Positions 36,859-45,093 of a stretch of DNA of 64,000 nt are shown piece by piece. The translations under genes and the position numbers were made by a program. Numbering within the stretch: position 1 is the first letter of the stretch; the number at the start of each line of letters is the position of its first letter. The notes under the pieces are model-generated. The model ran no database searches. It was given only the letters and a program-made list of their open reading frames with translations, and had not been told where the DNA came from. Source of the stretch: an uncultured Maritimibacter sp. (GTDB taxonomy: Bacteria; Pseudomonadota; Alphaproteobacteria; Rhodobacterales; Rhodobacteraceae); the NCBI GenBank assembly GCA_913063035.1, contig CAJXYS010000009.1, positions 28,650-92,649 on the forward strand. The letters run 5' to 3'.

Positions 36859-37722
36859 TCAGAGCCCGTTCACCGGGACCTTGAGATAGGTGTTGCCGTC
36901 GTCTTCCGCCGGCGGCATCTGGCCGGCGCGCATGTTGACCTGCAGCGACGGGATGATCAGCCGGGGCATCTTGAGCGTCGCATCGCGCTCGGTCCGCATC
37001 TTGACGAAGGCATCCTTGTCGGCATCGCCACCCACGTGGATGTTGCGGGCCTTCTCCTCGGCGACCGTGGTCTCCCAGGCATAGTCGTCGCGCCCCGGGG
37101 CCTTGTAGTCGTGGCCGACGAAGATCCGGGTGTCGTCGGGCAGGGCGAGGATCTTCTGGATCGAGCCATAGAGCGTCTCGGCCGAACCGCCGGGGAAGTC
37201 GCAGCGCGCGGTGCCGAAATCGGGCATGAAGAGCGTGTCGCCCACGAAGGCAGCATCGCCGATCACGTAGGTCAGGCAGGCCGGCGTGTGGCCGGGCGTG
37301 TGCAGCACGCGGGCCTCGAGCGCGCCGATCCGGAAGCTGTCGCCCTCGACGAAGAGCCTGTCGAACTGGCTGCCGTCGCGCTGGAACTCGGTGCCCTCGT
37401 TGAAGACCTTCCCGAAGGTGTCCTGCACGACCATGATCCGGTCGCCGATGCCGATCTTGCCGCCCACTTCCTGCTGGATGTAGGGCGCGGCGGACAGGTG
37501 GTCGGCATGGACATGGGTCTCGAGGATCCATTCGACCCTGAGGCCCTGGTCGGTCACGTAGCGGATGATCGCGTCGGCCGAGCGCGTGTCGGTCCGCCCC
37601 GACGCATAGTCGAAATCCAGCACCGAATCGACGATGGCGCAGGCATCGCTGGCGGGATCCTTGACCACGAAAGAGGCGGTGAAGGTGGCTTCGTCGAAGA
37701 AGGCTTTGACGTCGGGTTTCAT
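36859..37722 (-). CDS. Persulfide dioxygenase, metallo-beta-lactamase fold (ETHE1/Blh-like)
   Basis: 287 residues. The metal motif THVHADHLSA (His70, His72, Asp74, His75) and further ligands in PGHTPAC, GDTLFMPDFGTARCDFPGG and FVGHDYKAP are those of the mono-iron persulfide dioxygenases rather than of beta-lactamases. It would oxidise glutathione persulfide to sulfite, next to the SQR-type gene that makes persulfide. It lacks the DUF442 domain carried by the Blh proteins of Agrobacterium and Xylella; that domain is on the adjacent SQR protein. Start at 37722 has GGAGG upstream. First gene of the operon. Confidence 0.88.
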   Translation of the reverse strand: MKPDVKAFFDEATFTASFVVKDPASDACAIVDSVLDFDYASGRTDTRSADAIIRYVTDQGLRVEWILETHVHADHLSAAPYIQQEVGGKIGIGDRIMVVQDTFGKVFNEGTEFQRDGSQFDRLFVEGDSFRIGALEARVLHTPGHTPACLTYVIGDAAFVGDTLFMPDFGTARCDFPGGSAETLYGSIQKILALPDDTRIFVGHDYKAPGRDDYAWETTVAEEKARNIHVGGDADKDAFVKMRTERDATLKMPRLIIPSLQVNMRAGQMPPAEDDGNTYLKVPVNGL

Positions 37723-37753
37723 GCGGTCCTCCGAATCTCTCTGCATGCGCCGG

Positions 37754-37797
37754 TATATAAGGATACAGCGTTAGATTACAATGTTTGAATATATCAA
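37754..37797 (-). promoter_or_regulatory. Promoter/operator of the sulfide operon
   Basis: This AT-rich island stands out in the GC-rich sequence. Minus strand: TTGTAA (37781-37776), 16 bases, TATATA (37759-37754). Just upstream of the -35 lies TTGAATATATCAA (37785-37797), a near-palindrome with TTGA/TCAA arms. Such a site would suit an ArsR-type repressor like BigR, but no such gene is adjacent, so the regulator is unknown. Confidence 0.45.
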
Positions 37798-37837
37798 TTG
37801 GACCGCCTCGGCCGCGGCGCGCTGACGCGGGGGGGCG

Positions 37838-38521
37838 CTACGCGGTCCGGGGCATCAGCCGGTCCACCAGGCCCGGCAGCGCCGCGAAGCTGTCGAAGCG
37901 CGCGTCATGGGGCAGGGCGTCCACCGGGGTCTTCCGGTAGCCCTCGGTGTAAAGCGCGAAGGGCAGCCCGGCGCGCGCCGCCGTCTCGGCGTCGACCTCG
38001 CTGTCGCCCACATAGACCGCGGGTATGGCGCCCAGTTCGCCGACCGCCTGCAGCAGGGGCGCCGGATCCGGTTTGCGTACGGGCAGGCTGTCGCCGCCGA
38101 CCACCGCCTCGAAGACCGGCGCAAGCCCGAGATGCGCCAGCACCGCCCGCGCCGGGCCGGCGGGCTTGTTGGTGCATATCGCCAGCCGGTGCCCGGCCGC
38201 CTGCAGCGCGGCGAGTGCCCCGCCCACCCCGGGATAGACCCGGGTCAGGTGAACCGCCGACTCGTAGCGCGCGAGGAACCCGTCCAAGAGCCGCGCATGC
38301 GCCGCCGGCTCCGGGTCGCGCCCGGCCGCCGCCATCATGCGCGCGACGAAGACGCCTGCGCCGTTGCCGATGAAGCGGCGCGTCTCTTCCGCCGTGATCG
38401 GGGGCAGGCCCTCGGCGGCCAGCACGGCGTTGGCGGCCTGCTGGATGTCCGGCGCCGAGTCGATCAGCGTCCCGTCGAGATCGAAGACGACCGCACCGCG
38501 CCCGGGGGACAGGCCGGTCAC
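37838..38521 (-). CDS. gph: Phosphoglycolate phosphatase
   Basis: 227-residue HAD phosphatase clearing 2-phosphoglycolate. It has VFDLDGTLIDSAPDIQQAANAVL, ICTNKPAGPARAVLAHLGL and YVGDSEVDAETAARAGLPFALYTEGY, matching the family. The start is placed at GTG 38521, with GAGG upstream, giving the normal N-terminus and a 10-base gap to rpe; the reading from 38593 would overlap rpe. Convergence of rpe and gph in one operon is common. Confidence 0.9.
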   Translation of the reverse strand: MTGLSPGRGAVVFDLDGTLIDSAPDIQQAANAVLAAEGLPPITAEETRRFIGNGAGVFVARMMAAAGRDPEPAAHARLLDGFLARYESAVHLTRVYPGVGGALAALQAAGHRLAICTNKPAGPARAVLAHLGLAPVFEAVVGGDSLPVRKPDPAPLLQAVGELGAIPAVYVGDSEVDAETAARAGLPFALYTEGYRKTPVDALPHDARFDSFAALPGLVDRLMPRTA

Positions 38522-38531
38522 GCTGGCCGCC

Positions 38532-39233
38532 TCAGGCCATCTGCCCGGTCGCGGCCTCGGCCGCGGCGCGGATCGCGCGGATGTTCTCGCCATAGGGCGC
38601 GGGGTCCGCGACCGACCCGCCCCGGAACACGGCCGATCCGGCGACCAGCACGTCCGCGCCCGCCGCGGCGACCAGCGGTGCCGTCTCGGGCGTCACGCCG
38701 CCGTCGATCTCGATATGCACGGGGCGGTCGCCGATCATGGCGCGAAGCCGTTTCACCTTGTCGATCTGGGAATGGATGAACTTCTGCCCGCCGAAGCCCG
38801 GGTTGACCGTCATCACGCAGACCAGGTCCACCATGTCGAGCAGGTAGTCCACGTCCTCGATCCCGGTCCCGGGATTGATGGCGAGACCCGCCTTCGCCCC
38901 GCTCGCGCGGATCGCCTGCAGCGTGCGGTGGGTGTGCGCCCCGGCCTCGAGATGGGCGGTGATGATGTCGGCGCCGGCCTCGGCGAAGGCCGCGATATAG
39001 GGATCCACCGGCGCGATCATCAGGTGCACGTCCATCACCGTCTTCACATGGGGCCGGATCGCCTTCACCAGGGGCGGGCCGAAGGTGAGGTTGGGCACGA
39101 AATGCCCGTCCATCACGTCGACATGCACCCAGTCGCAGCCCTGGGCCTCGATCGCCGCGCATTCGCGGCCGAAATCCGCGAAATCCGCGGACAGGATCGA
39201 GGGGGCGATCTTGATCGATCGGTCGAAGCTCAT
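38532..39233 (-). CDS. rpe: Ribulose-phosphate 3-epimerase
   Basis: 233-residue TIM-barrel epimerase of the pentose-phosphate pathway. Family marks: [18 protein letters not shown], metal ligands in [17 protein letters not shown] and MDVHLMI, and [14 protein letters not shown], then [13 protein letters not shown]. Start at 39233 (MSFDRSIK) with AAGGAG upstream; upstream codons are not conserved. Pairs with gph. Confidence 0.95.
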   Translation of the reverse strand: MSFDRSIKIAPSILSADFADFGRECAAIEAQGCDWVHVDVMDGHFVPNLTFGPPLVKAIRPHVKTVMDVHLMIAPVDPYIAAFAEAGADIITAHLEAGAHTHRTLQAIRASGAKAGLAINPGTGIEDVDYLLDMVDLVCVMTVNPGFGGQKFIHSQIDKVKRLRAMIGDRPVHIEIDGGVTPETAPLVAAAGADVLVAGSAVFRGGSVADPAPYGENIRAIRAAAEAATGQMA

Positions 39234-39311
39234 GGCGCGCTCTCCTTCTGGGCCGGCTCGGCCCATCGCATAGCGCGGTCCGTGCCCTGGCGTCCAGAAC
39301 CCTTCATCGTT

Positions 39312-39355
39312 CCGGAAATATCCTCGGGGGGTCCGGGGGGCAGACGGCCCCCCGG
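39312..39355. repeat. GC-rich palindromic repeat with TTCCGGAA flank
   Basis: Contains the palindrome TTCCGGAA near its left end, then a 9-bp perfect stem CCGGGGGGC/GCCCCCCGG (39333-39341 with 39347-39355) with a five-base loop. The unit resembles an intergenic hairpin I recall repeatedly between roseobacter genes. It lies between the atf stop and rpe start, both minus strand, and may protect or end the atf transcript. Confidence 0.5.
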
Positions 39356-39371
39356 CGCCCGACGGGGGCGC

Positions 39372-40742
39372 TCAGCCCAGGACCGACGCCACCGCGGTCC
39401 GGGTCTTGTCGACGATGATGTCGGCCTCGGCCGCGCTCAGGCAGAGCGGGGGGGCGAAGCCGAGGATGTCGCCCTGCGGCATGGCGCGGCCGATCACCCC
39501 CTCGCGCACCAGCGCGCCGGCGACCGCGGCGCCGATCTTCTTGTCCGGGTCGAAGAAGACGCGGCCGTCCTTCTTCTCGACGAACTCGACGGCACAGAGC
39601 ATCCCCTCGCCGCGAACCTCGCCCACATTCGGGTGATCGGCCAGCGCGGTCTTCATCGCGTCGACGAAATAGCGCCCGGTCCGGCCGGCGTTCTCGACCA
39701 GCCCCAGCTTGTCGATCAGCTCGAGGTTGGCGATGCCCGCGGCCGCGCCGATCGGGTGGGCGGAATAGGTCCAGCCATGGCCGATCGGGCCGAGCGCGTC
39801 CGTGCCCTCTTCGAGACCCTTCCAGATCCTGTCCGAGACGATCGAGCCCGAGAGCGGCGCATAGGCAGAGGTCAGCCCCTTGGCGATGGTGATGATGTCG
39901 GGCTCAAGCCCGTAATGGGTCGAGCCCATCATCGAGCCGGTGCGCCCGAAGCCGGTCACCACCTCGTCGGCGATCAGCAGGATGTCATGCTTCTTCAGGA
40001 TCGGCTGTATCGCCTCCCAGTAGCCGGCCGGCGGCGGCACGATGCCCCCGGTGCCGAGCAGCGGCTCGCCGATGAAGGCGCCGATGGTCTCGGGGCCCTC
40101 GCGCGCGATCAGCGCCTCGAGCTCGGCCGCGCAATGGGCGGTGAACTCTTCCTCGCTCATGTCGAGATCGTCGCGGCGGAAGTAATAGGGCGCCTCGGTG
40201 TGGATCACCTGCGCCAGCGGCAGGTCGAACGCCTTGTGGAACAGCTCGAGCCCGGTCAGCGATCCGGTCATCAGGCCCGAGCCGTGATAGCCGCGCCAGC
40301 GCGAGATGATCTTCTTCTTCTGGGGCTTGCCGCGAACGTTGTTGTAGTACCAGACCAGTTTCACGTTGGTCTCGTTCGCGTCCGATCCCCCGAGCCCGAA
40401 ATAGACCTTCGACATGTGCGCCGGCGCGCGGTCGAGGATCATCTTGGCCAGCGTGATCGAGGCCTCGGTGCCGTGGCCGACATAGGCGTGGTAATAGGCC
40501 AGCTCGTGGGCCTGCCTGGCGATGGCCTCGGCGATCTCGGTGCGGCCGTAGCCCACGTTCACGCAGTAGAGCCCGGCGAAGCCGTCCAGCAGGCGGGTGC
40601 CGTCGCGGTCCTCGATATAGACGCCCTCGCCGCCCTTGACGATCCGGTTCGGCGCGTCGCCGCGGGCGAACTGCGCCAGGTGCGTCGAGGGGTGGAAGAA
40701 GTTGTCACGGTCCCACTGGTCGAGTTGATCGTTCTTGAGCAT
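39372..40742 (-). CDS. doeD: Class III aminotransferase of ectoine catabolism (DoeD/Atf, diaminobutyrate transaminase)
   Basis: 456 residues. It starts MLKNDQLDQWDRDNFFHPSTHLAQFARG, the N-terminus I recall for DoeD of Halomonas, and carries YFGLGGSDANETNVKL, LLIADEVVTGFGRTG and PLP lysine in ITIAKGLTSAYAPLSG. In the ectoine pathway it turns L-2,4-diaminobutyrate into aspartate semialdehyde. Other class III enzymes (beta-alanine, taurine) are similar; its place next to the dehydrogenase and eut genes decides the call. Start at 40742 has AGGA upstream. Confidence 0.85.
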   Translation of the reverse strand: MLKNDQLDQWDRDNFFHPSTHLAQFARGDAPNRIVKGGEGVYIEDRDGTRLLDGFAGLYCVNVGYGRTEIAEAIARQAHELAYYHAYVGHGTEASITLAKMILDRAPAHMSKVYFGLGGSDANETNVKLVWYYNNVRGKPQKKKIISRWRGYHGSGLMTGSLTGLELFHKAFDLPLAQVIHTEAPYYFRRDDLDMSEEEFTAHCAAELEALIAREGPETIGAFIGEPLLGTGGIVPPPAGYWEAIQPILKKHDILLIADEVVTGFGRTGSMMGSTHYGLEPDIITIAKGLTSAYAPLSGSIVSDRIWKGLEEGTDALGPIGHGWTYSAHPIGAAAGIANLELIDKLGLVENAGRTGRYFVDAMKTALADHPNVGEVRGEGMLCAVEFVEKKDGRVFFDPDKKIGAAVAGALVREGVIGRAMPQGDILGFAPPLCLSAAEADIIVDKTRTAVASVLG

Positions 40743-40758
40743 CGTCACTGTCCTTTCC

Positions 40759-42243
40759 TCATGCCCAGTCGCGGCAGACATACTTGACTTCGGTGAAGGC
40801 CTCCATCCCCAGCCGGGCGCCCTCGCGGTTGATGCCGGACTGCTTGTAGCCGCCGAAGGGGATCGGCGCGCCGGTGACCTTGGTGCGGTTCACGGCGACC
40901 ATGCCGTATTCCAGCGACCGCGAGGCGCGGTAGATGCGCCGCGGGTCCATCGTGTGGAGATAGGCCACCAGCCCGTACTCGGTATCGTTGGCGCGGGCCA
41001 GCACCTCCTCCTCGGTGTCGAAGGGGGTGATGGCGGCCACCGGCCCGAAGGTCTCCTCGTGCATGATCAGCGCCGCATCGGGCACGTCGGCCAGCACGGT
41101 CGGCTGGAAAAACAGGGGTCCGGCGGCGTGCCGGGCGCCGCCGGTCAACACGCGCGCGCCCCTGGCCCGGGCGTCGGCGACGTGCTCTTCCTGCTTGGCG
41201 ACGGCCTTCTCGTTCATCAGCGGGCCGATATCCGGATCGTCGAGCCCGCTTGCCACGGACAGCCGTTCGGTGGCGGCCGCGAAGCGGCGGCAAAACGCGT
41301 CATAGACCGGGCGTTCCACGTAGAAGCGGTTGGCGCCCAGGCAGTCCTGCCCGCTGGTGGCGAACTTGGCCTTCACCGCCTCCTCGACGGCCTGGTCCAT
41401 GTCGGCGTCGGCGAACAGCAAGAACGGGGCGTGGCCGCCCAGCTCCATCACCAGCCGCTTGACCGTGTCCGCGCTCTGGCGGTAGAGCAGCCGGCCGATC
41501 TCGGTCGAGCCGGTGAAGGACAGCGCGCGCACCCGGCGCGCCCGTGTCCAGGGTTCCACGACGGTGCCGGCGCGTCCCGTGACGACGTTGAAGGCGCCGC
41601 CGGGGATGCCGGCGCGCTCGGCCAGCTCCGCCAGGGCCAGCGCCGAGAACGGCGTTTCGCCCGAGGGATGCGCGACGACCGTGCAGCCCGCGGCCATCGC
41701 CGCGCCGGCCTTGCGGGTCAGCATGGCCGAGGGGAAATTCCACGGCGTGATCAGCGCCGCGACGCCCACCGGCTCGCGCCAGATCTCGACCTCGGCGTCG
41801 GGCAGGTGGCTGGTGACGCCCTCGATGTTCGGGCGCTTGGCTTCCTCGCCGTAGAACTCGAGGAAGGAGGCGGCGTAATCGATCTCGCCGCGGGCCTCTG
41901 AGATCGGCTTGCCCTGTTCGAGCGTCATGATCAGCGCCAGGTCTTCCTTGTGCGCCATCATCAGCTCGAACCAGCGCCGCAGCAGCCGCGACCGCTCCTG
42001 CGGCAGCAGCCCCGACCATGTCGCGAAGGCGTCATGCGCGGCGTCGACCGCGGCGGCGCTCTCCTCGGCCGAGAGGCTGGCGACCTCGCCCAGCCACGAC
42101 CCGTCGGCCGGGTTCGTGACCGCCAGCGTGTCGCCATTGGCCGCGCCGCACCATTTGCCGCCGATATAGGAGAACTGCCGCACGAGGCGCGGATCGGCCA
42201 GCTGGGCGAGCGCGCTCTTGGGCAGGGGCGTTTGCTGGGTCAT
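40759..42243 (-). CDS. doeC: Aspartate/succinate-semialdehyde dehydrogenase of ectoine catabolism (DoeC/Ssd)
   Basis: 494-residue aldehyde dehydrogenase. The catalytic Cys301 is in SGQDCLGANRF and the general base Glu267 in MELGGHAP. GabD-type enzymes usually have GQTCxxxNR and a Lys in the cofactor pocket (VVKPAE); here this reads VVAHPSGETP (His192). I recall the same divergence in DoeC proteins of ectoine clusters. It would oxidise aspartate semialdehyde to aspartate. Strong AGGAGG before the start; followed directly by atf. Confidence 0.82.
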   Translation of the reverse strand: MTQQTPLPKSALAQLADPRLVRQFSYIGGKWCGAANGDTLAVTNPADGSWLGEVASLSAEESAAAVDAAHDAFATWSGLLPQERSRLLRRWFELMMAHKEDLALIMTLEQGKPISEARGEIDYAASFLEFYGEEAKRPNIEGVTSHLPDAEVEIWREPVGVAALITPWNFPSAMLTRKAGAAMAAGCTVVAHPSGETPFSALALAELAERAGIPGGAFNVVTGRAGTVVEPWTRARRVRALSFTGSTEIGRLLYRQSADTVKRLVMELGGHAPFLLFADADMDQAVEEAVKAKFATSGQDCLGANRFYVERPVYDAFCRRFAAATERLSVASGLDDPDIGPLMNEKAVAKQEEHVADARARGARVLTGGARHAAGPLFFQPTVLADVPDAALIMHEETFGPVAAITPFDTEEEVLARANDTEYGLVAYLHTMDPRRIYRASRSLEYGMVAVNRTKVTGAPIPFGGYKQSGINREGARLGMEAFTEVKYVCRDWA

Positions 42244-42327
42244 CCGGTCCTCCTGTCACCGTGGTGTGTCCTGTCACAGGAGATATGCCGGGTGGCGCAG
42301 AGAAATTGACCATTTGCCGAGGCCCGG

Positions 42328-42369
42328 GCAGAGGATTCTGCCGCAGTAGCGCCATTTTGCAGAGGATTC
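42328..42369. promoter_or_regulatory. Repeated GCAGAGGATTC sites upstream of ssd-atf
   Basis: GCAGAGGATTCTGC (42328-42341) is a perfect inverted repeat with 5-base arms. GCAGAGGATTC recurs at 42359-42369, exactly 31 bases on (about three helix turns), and GCAGAGGATT again at 42412-42421 inside the asnC gene end. Lrp/AsnC proteins bind series of helically phased sites. The 131-bp gap between asnC and ssd is a good place for such control. Confidence 0.45.
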
Positions 42370-42374
42370 GCCTG

Positions 42375-42857
42375 CTATTCCGCGCCGTAGAGCAGATCCA
42401 GCGGAAGCGGTGCAGAGGATTTGACCGGCTTGGTCACGATGTAGGTGTAGTAGCGCGCGAGGCCGATCCGCGCTTCGAGCATCGCGTCGATCAGGCGCTG
42501 ATAGGAGTCGATGTCGCGGGCCACCACCTGCATCAGATAGTCGAATCCGCCGCCGAGCGCCCAGCAGCCGATCACCTCGTCGTAATTGGCCATGGCCCTT
42601 TCGAAGGTCTGGAAGTTTCCCGCGGTGTGGCCCTGCAGTTCGACGGCCACGAAGACCATCACATGCGGCCCGAGCGCGCGGAGCGAGACCTCGGCGCGGT
42701 AGCCCTCGATCACGCCCGCCTTCTCGAGCCGCCTGAGCCGTTCCCAGCAGGGCGTGGGCGAGAGGTTTATGCGCTTGGCAAGCTCTGCCTTGGTGATCCG
42801 GCCCTCGGCCGAGAGCACCCGCAGCAGTTCGAGGTCGCGATCGTCGAGCCGGACCAT
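42375..42857 (-). CDS. asnC: Lrp/AsnC-family regulator of ectoine catabolism
   Basis: 160 residues: an N-terminal winged helix (DRDLELLRVLSAEGRITKAELAKRINLSPTPCWERLRRLEKAGVIEGY) and a C-terminal RAM ligand-binding domain (VFVAVELQ to DIDSYQRLIDAML). In Ruegeria and Halomonas clusters an AsnC/DoeX regulator accompanies the ectoine genes and responds to pathway intermediates. The position, five bases after eutC, supports the same job. Confidence 0.9.
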   Translation of the reverse strand: MVRLDDRDLELLRVLSAEGRITKAELAKRINLSPTPCWERLRRLEKAGVIEGYRAEVSLRALGPHVMVFVAVELQGHTAGNFQTFERAMANYDEVIGCWALGGGFDYLMQVVARDIDSYQRLIDAMLEARIGLARYYTYIVTKPVKSSAPLPLDLLYGAE

Positions 42858-42861
42858 GCGC

Positions 42862-43854
42862 TCAGGCCCGGATCGTGGTGCCGGCGCCGGCGGCCCCGAT
42901 CACGCGGGCTGCATGCGTGGCGATGGCGGTGTCCTGCGCGCCGGTGCCGGTCAGGTCGCAGATGGTGATGTCGGCGTCCCGCTGCCGCGCCGCGACCCGG
43001 CCGGTGACGATCTCGCCCAGCTCCGGCGGGGTGCCGCCCGGCCAGTCACCGGTTTCCAGCGCGCGGCGCAGCTCGCCCATCGTCTCGCACTGGCTGACGC
43101 GGTCGCAGACATAGGCGTCCGCCGCGGCGAGCGCGCGGGGGTCGATCTCGTTCTTGCCGGCCTGGTCGGATCCCATCGCCGTGACGTGCAGGCCGGGATG
43201 CAGCCAGTCGGCCATCAGCACCGGCGCGCGCGCGGGCGTGGTGGTGACGACGAGCTGGCTCTCGGCCACCAGCCGCGCCGGGTCGGTGACCGGGACGGCG
43301 GCGACGCCCAGGGTCTCGGACAGCTCGGCGGCGCAGGCGGCGGCCTTGTCCGCGTCGCGCCCCCAGACCAGCAGGCGCGTGAAGGGTCGCACCAGATGCG
43401 CGGCCTGCATCTGCAGGCGGGCCTGCACCCCGGTGCCGATCACGCCGGCCGTCTCGACGGTCGCGGGCGCCATGTGCCGTGCCGCGACGGCGCCCGCCGC
43501 CGCGGTGCGGATATCGGTGAGATAGCCGTTGTCCAGGAAGAGCGCCTCGACCAGCCCGGTTCTGGCCGAGAACAGGATCATCAGCCCGTTCAGGCTGGGC
43601 AGGCCGATCTTGGGATTGTCGAAGAAGCCTGGGCTGACCTTGATCGCGAACCCGTCGAGGCCGGGAATATAGGCGGTCTTGACGTCGACCTCGCCATGGG
43701 CGGCGGCGAGGTCCATCGACATCACCGGCGGCATCACGACGCCGCCCCCCGCGAGCGCGGCGAAAGCCGCCCCGATCACCTCCACGGTCTCGAGGTCCAG
43801 GCGGACGGCGCGGCGCAGCTCGTCCTCGGTGGCGATGCGGATGTCATGTGCCAT
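42862..43854 (-). CDS. eutC: EutC, ornithine cyclodeaminase-family ectoine utilisation protein
   Basis: 330 residues of the ornithine cyclodeaminase/mu-crystallin family. The nucleotide loop is VIGTGVQARLQMQAA; the N-terminal substrate half contains KVSPGFFDNPKIGLPSLNGLMILF. In ectoine clusters the EutABC proteins are thought to convert hydroxyectoine to ectoine. The neighbouring eutB, eutD and asnC make EutC more likely than a true ornithine cyclodeaminase. Overlaps the end of eutB by 11 bases. Confidence 0.85.
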   Translation of the reverse strand: MAHDIRIATEDELRRAVRLDLETVEVIGAAFAALAGGGVVMPPVMSMDLAAAHGEVDVKTAYIPGLDGFAIKVSPGFFDNPKIGLPSLNGLMILFSARTGLVEALFLDNGYLTDIRTAAAGAVAARHMAPATVETAGVIGTGVQARLQMQAAHLVRPFTRLLVWGRDADKAAACAAELSETLGVAAVPVTDPARLVAESQLVVTTTPARAPVLMADWLHPGLHVTAMGSDQAGKNEIDPRALAAADAYVCDRVSQCETMGELRRALETGDWPGGTPPELGEIVTGRVAARQRDADITICDLTGTGAQDTAIATHAARVIGAAGAGTTIRA

Positions 43855-44851
43855 AGGCGCGGCCTTTCACGGTATAGTCGCCGAGCTGGATATCCTGGCC
43901 GGTCACGATGCGGGTGAACATGTCCATGTCAAGGTTGCGGCCCGTGACGACGGTGGCCGCCGGCCCGTCGAGCGCCGGCAGCTTGCCGGCCTGGAGCGCC
44001 GCGATCCCCACGACGCAGGCGCCCTCGGCCACGATGCGATCCTCGTAGTAGAGCGTCTGCATGGCGCGGTAGATGTCTTCCTCGGTCACCAGCACGGTGG
44101 CGTCGAGATGGTCCCGGCAGAGCCCGAAGGAGAGTTGGTTGTTCATGCCGATCCCGCCGCCGAGACTGTCGGCGAGGCTCGCCACCTCCGCGACCTCGAC
44201 GGGATGGCCGGCCGCGAGCGACTCGTGCATCGCGGCGCCGCGGTCCATCGAGATGCCGATGACGCGGATCGCCGGGTCGATGGATTTCGCGGCCAGCGCG
44301 ACCCCGCCCGCCAGCCCGCCGCCCGACAGCGGCACCAGCAGCGTGCGCAGGTCCGGCCGCGCCGTCAGCATCTCCAGCCCGATCGTGCCCTGTCCGGCGA
44401 TCACGGCCGGGTCGTCGAAGGGGGAAATCTCGGTCAGCCCCTCCTCCGCGACGAGGCGCTGCGCCTCGGCCAGGGCGTCGTCCTGGCTGCACCCGACGAT
44501 CCGCACCTCGCCCCCAAGCGCACGGATGCCGTCCACCTTGGCCTGCGGCACCAGCTCCGACATGCAGATCACCGCGCGGATGCCGCGCGCGCGGGCCGCG
44601 TAGGCCACGCCGCGCCCGTGATTGCCGGTCGAGCAGCAGGTCACGCCGGGCGTGTCCTCGGGCAGTTGCATCACCGCGTTGAGCGCCCCGCGCAGCTTGA
44701 AGGCGCCGATCGGCTGCATGTTCTCCAGCTTCAGCAGGAATTCCTGTCCCGCGAGATCGCTCAGAAACGGCGAGGGCACCAGCGGCGTGCCGGTCGCCAC
44801 GCCGGCGATGTTTTTTTGGGCGTCGAAGATGTCGGCTAGGCTCAGTGGCAT
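43844..44851 (-). CDS. eutB: EutB, hydroxyectoine utilisation dehydratase (threonine dehydratase-like)
   Basis: 335-residue fold-type II PLP enzyme. The PLP lysine is in PIGAFKLRGALN, the phosphate/Asn site in STGNHGRGVAYAARARG, and the glycine loop in VPLSGGGLAGGVAL. These are shared with threonine/serine dehydratases; placement with eutC and eutD marks it as EutB. First gene of the minus-strand eutB-eutC-asnC-ssd-atf run. AAGGAG before the start at 44851; the upstream extension is unsupported. Confidence 0.85.
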   Translation of the reverse strand: MPLSLADIFDAQKNIAGVATGTPLVPSPFLSDLAGQEFLLKLENMQPIGAFKLRGALNAVMQLPEDTPGVTCCSTGNHGRGVAYAARARGIRAVICMSELVPQAKVDGIRALGGEVRIVGCSQDDALAEAQRLVAEEGLTEISPFDDPAVIAGQGTIGLEMLTARPDLRTLLVPLSGGGLAGGVALAAKSIDPAIRVIGISMDRGAAMHESLAAGHPVEVAEVASLADSLGGGIGMNNQLSFGLCRDHLDATVLVTEEDIYRAMQTLYYEDRIVAEGACVVGIAALQAGKLPALDGPAATVVTGRNLDMDMFTRIVTGQDIQLGDYTVKGRAYGT

Positions 44852-45093
44852 GGCAGCTCCTTGTCGCGGATGGACAATTCGGTGTCGCCCGTGTTGGGGT
44901 AAGGGCGTCCACAAAGGGCATGTTGAGTCGCAGCATCGCCGCAGCGCGACCTCGGACCCGCTTTCGCCCGGCGTCCAGGTGCACACGGTGACCCAAAGCA
45001 GCATGTGACCCGCGCCAAAGTCAACTGCGCCGCAGTATGGCCCGTCGGTGCCCGATCGCGCGCGCGGGACGGAGGAGAGGGGAGAGGGCCGGA
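44852..45093. other. Divergent eutB/eutD promoter region
   Basis: 242 bp without a gene. It holds ACTGCGCCGCAGT (45024-45036), an inverted repeat with 5-base arms. The following GCCGCAGTA word also occurs in the asnC-ssd gap (around 42341-42348), so it could be part of an AsnC site. No convincing -10/-35 pair was seen on either strand. Confidence 0.4.
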
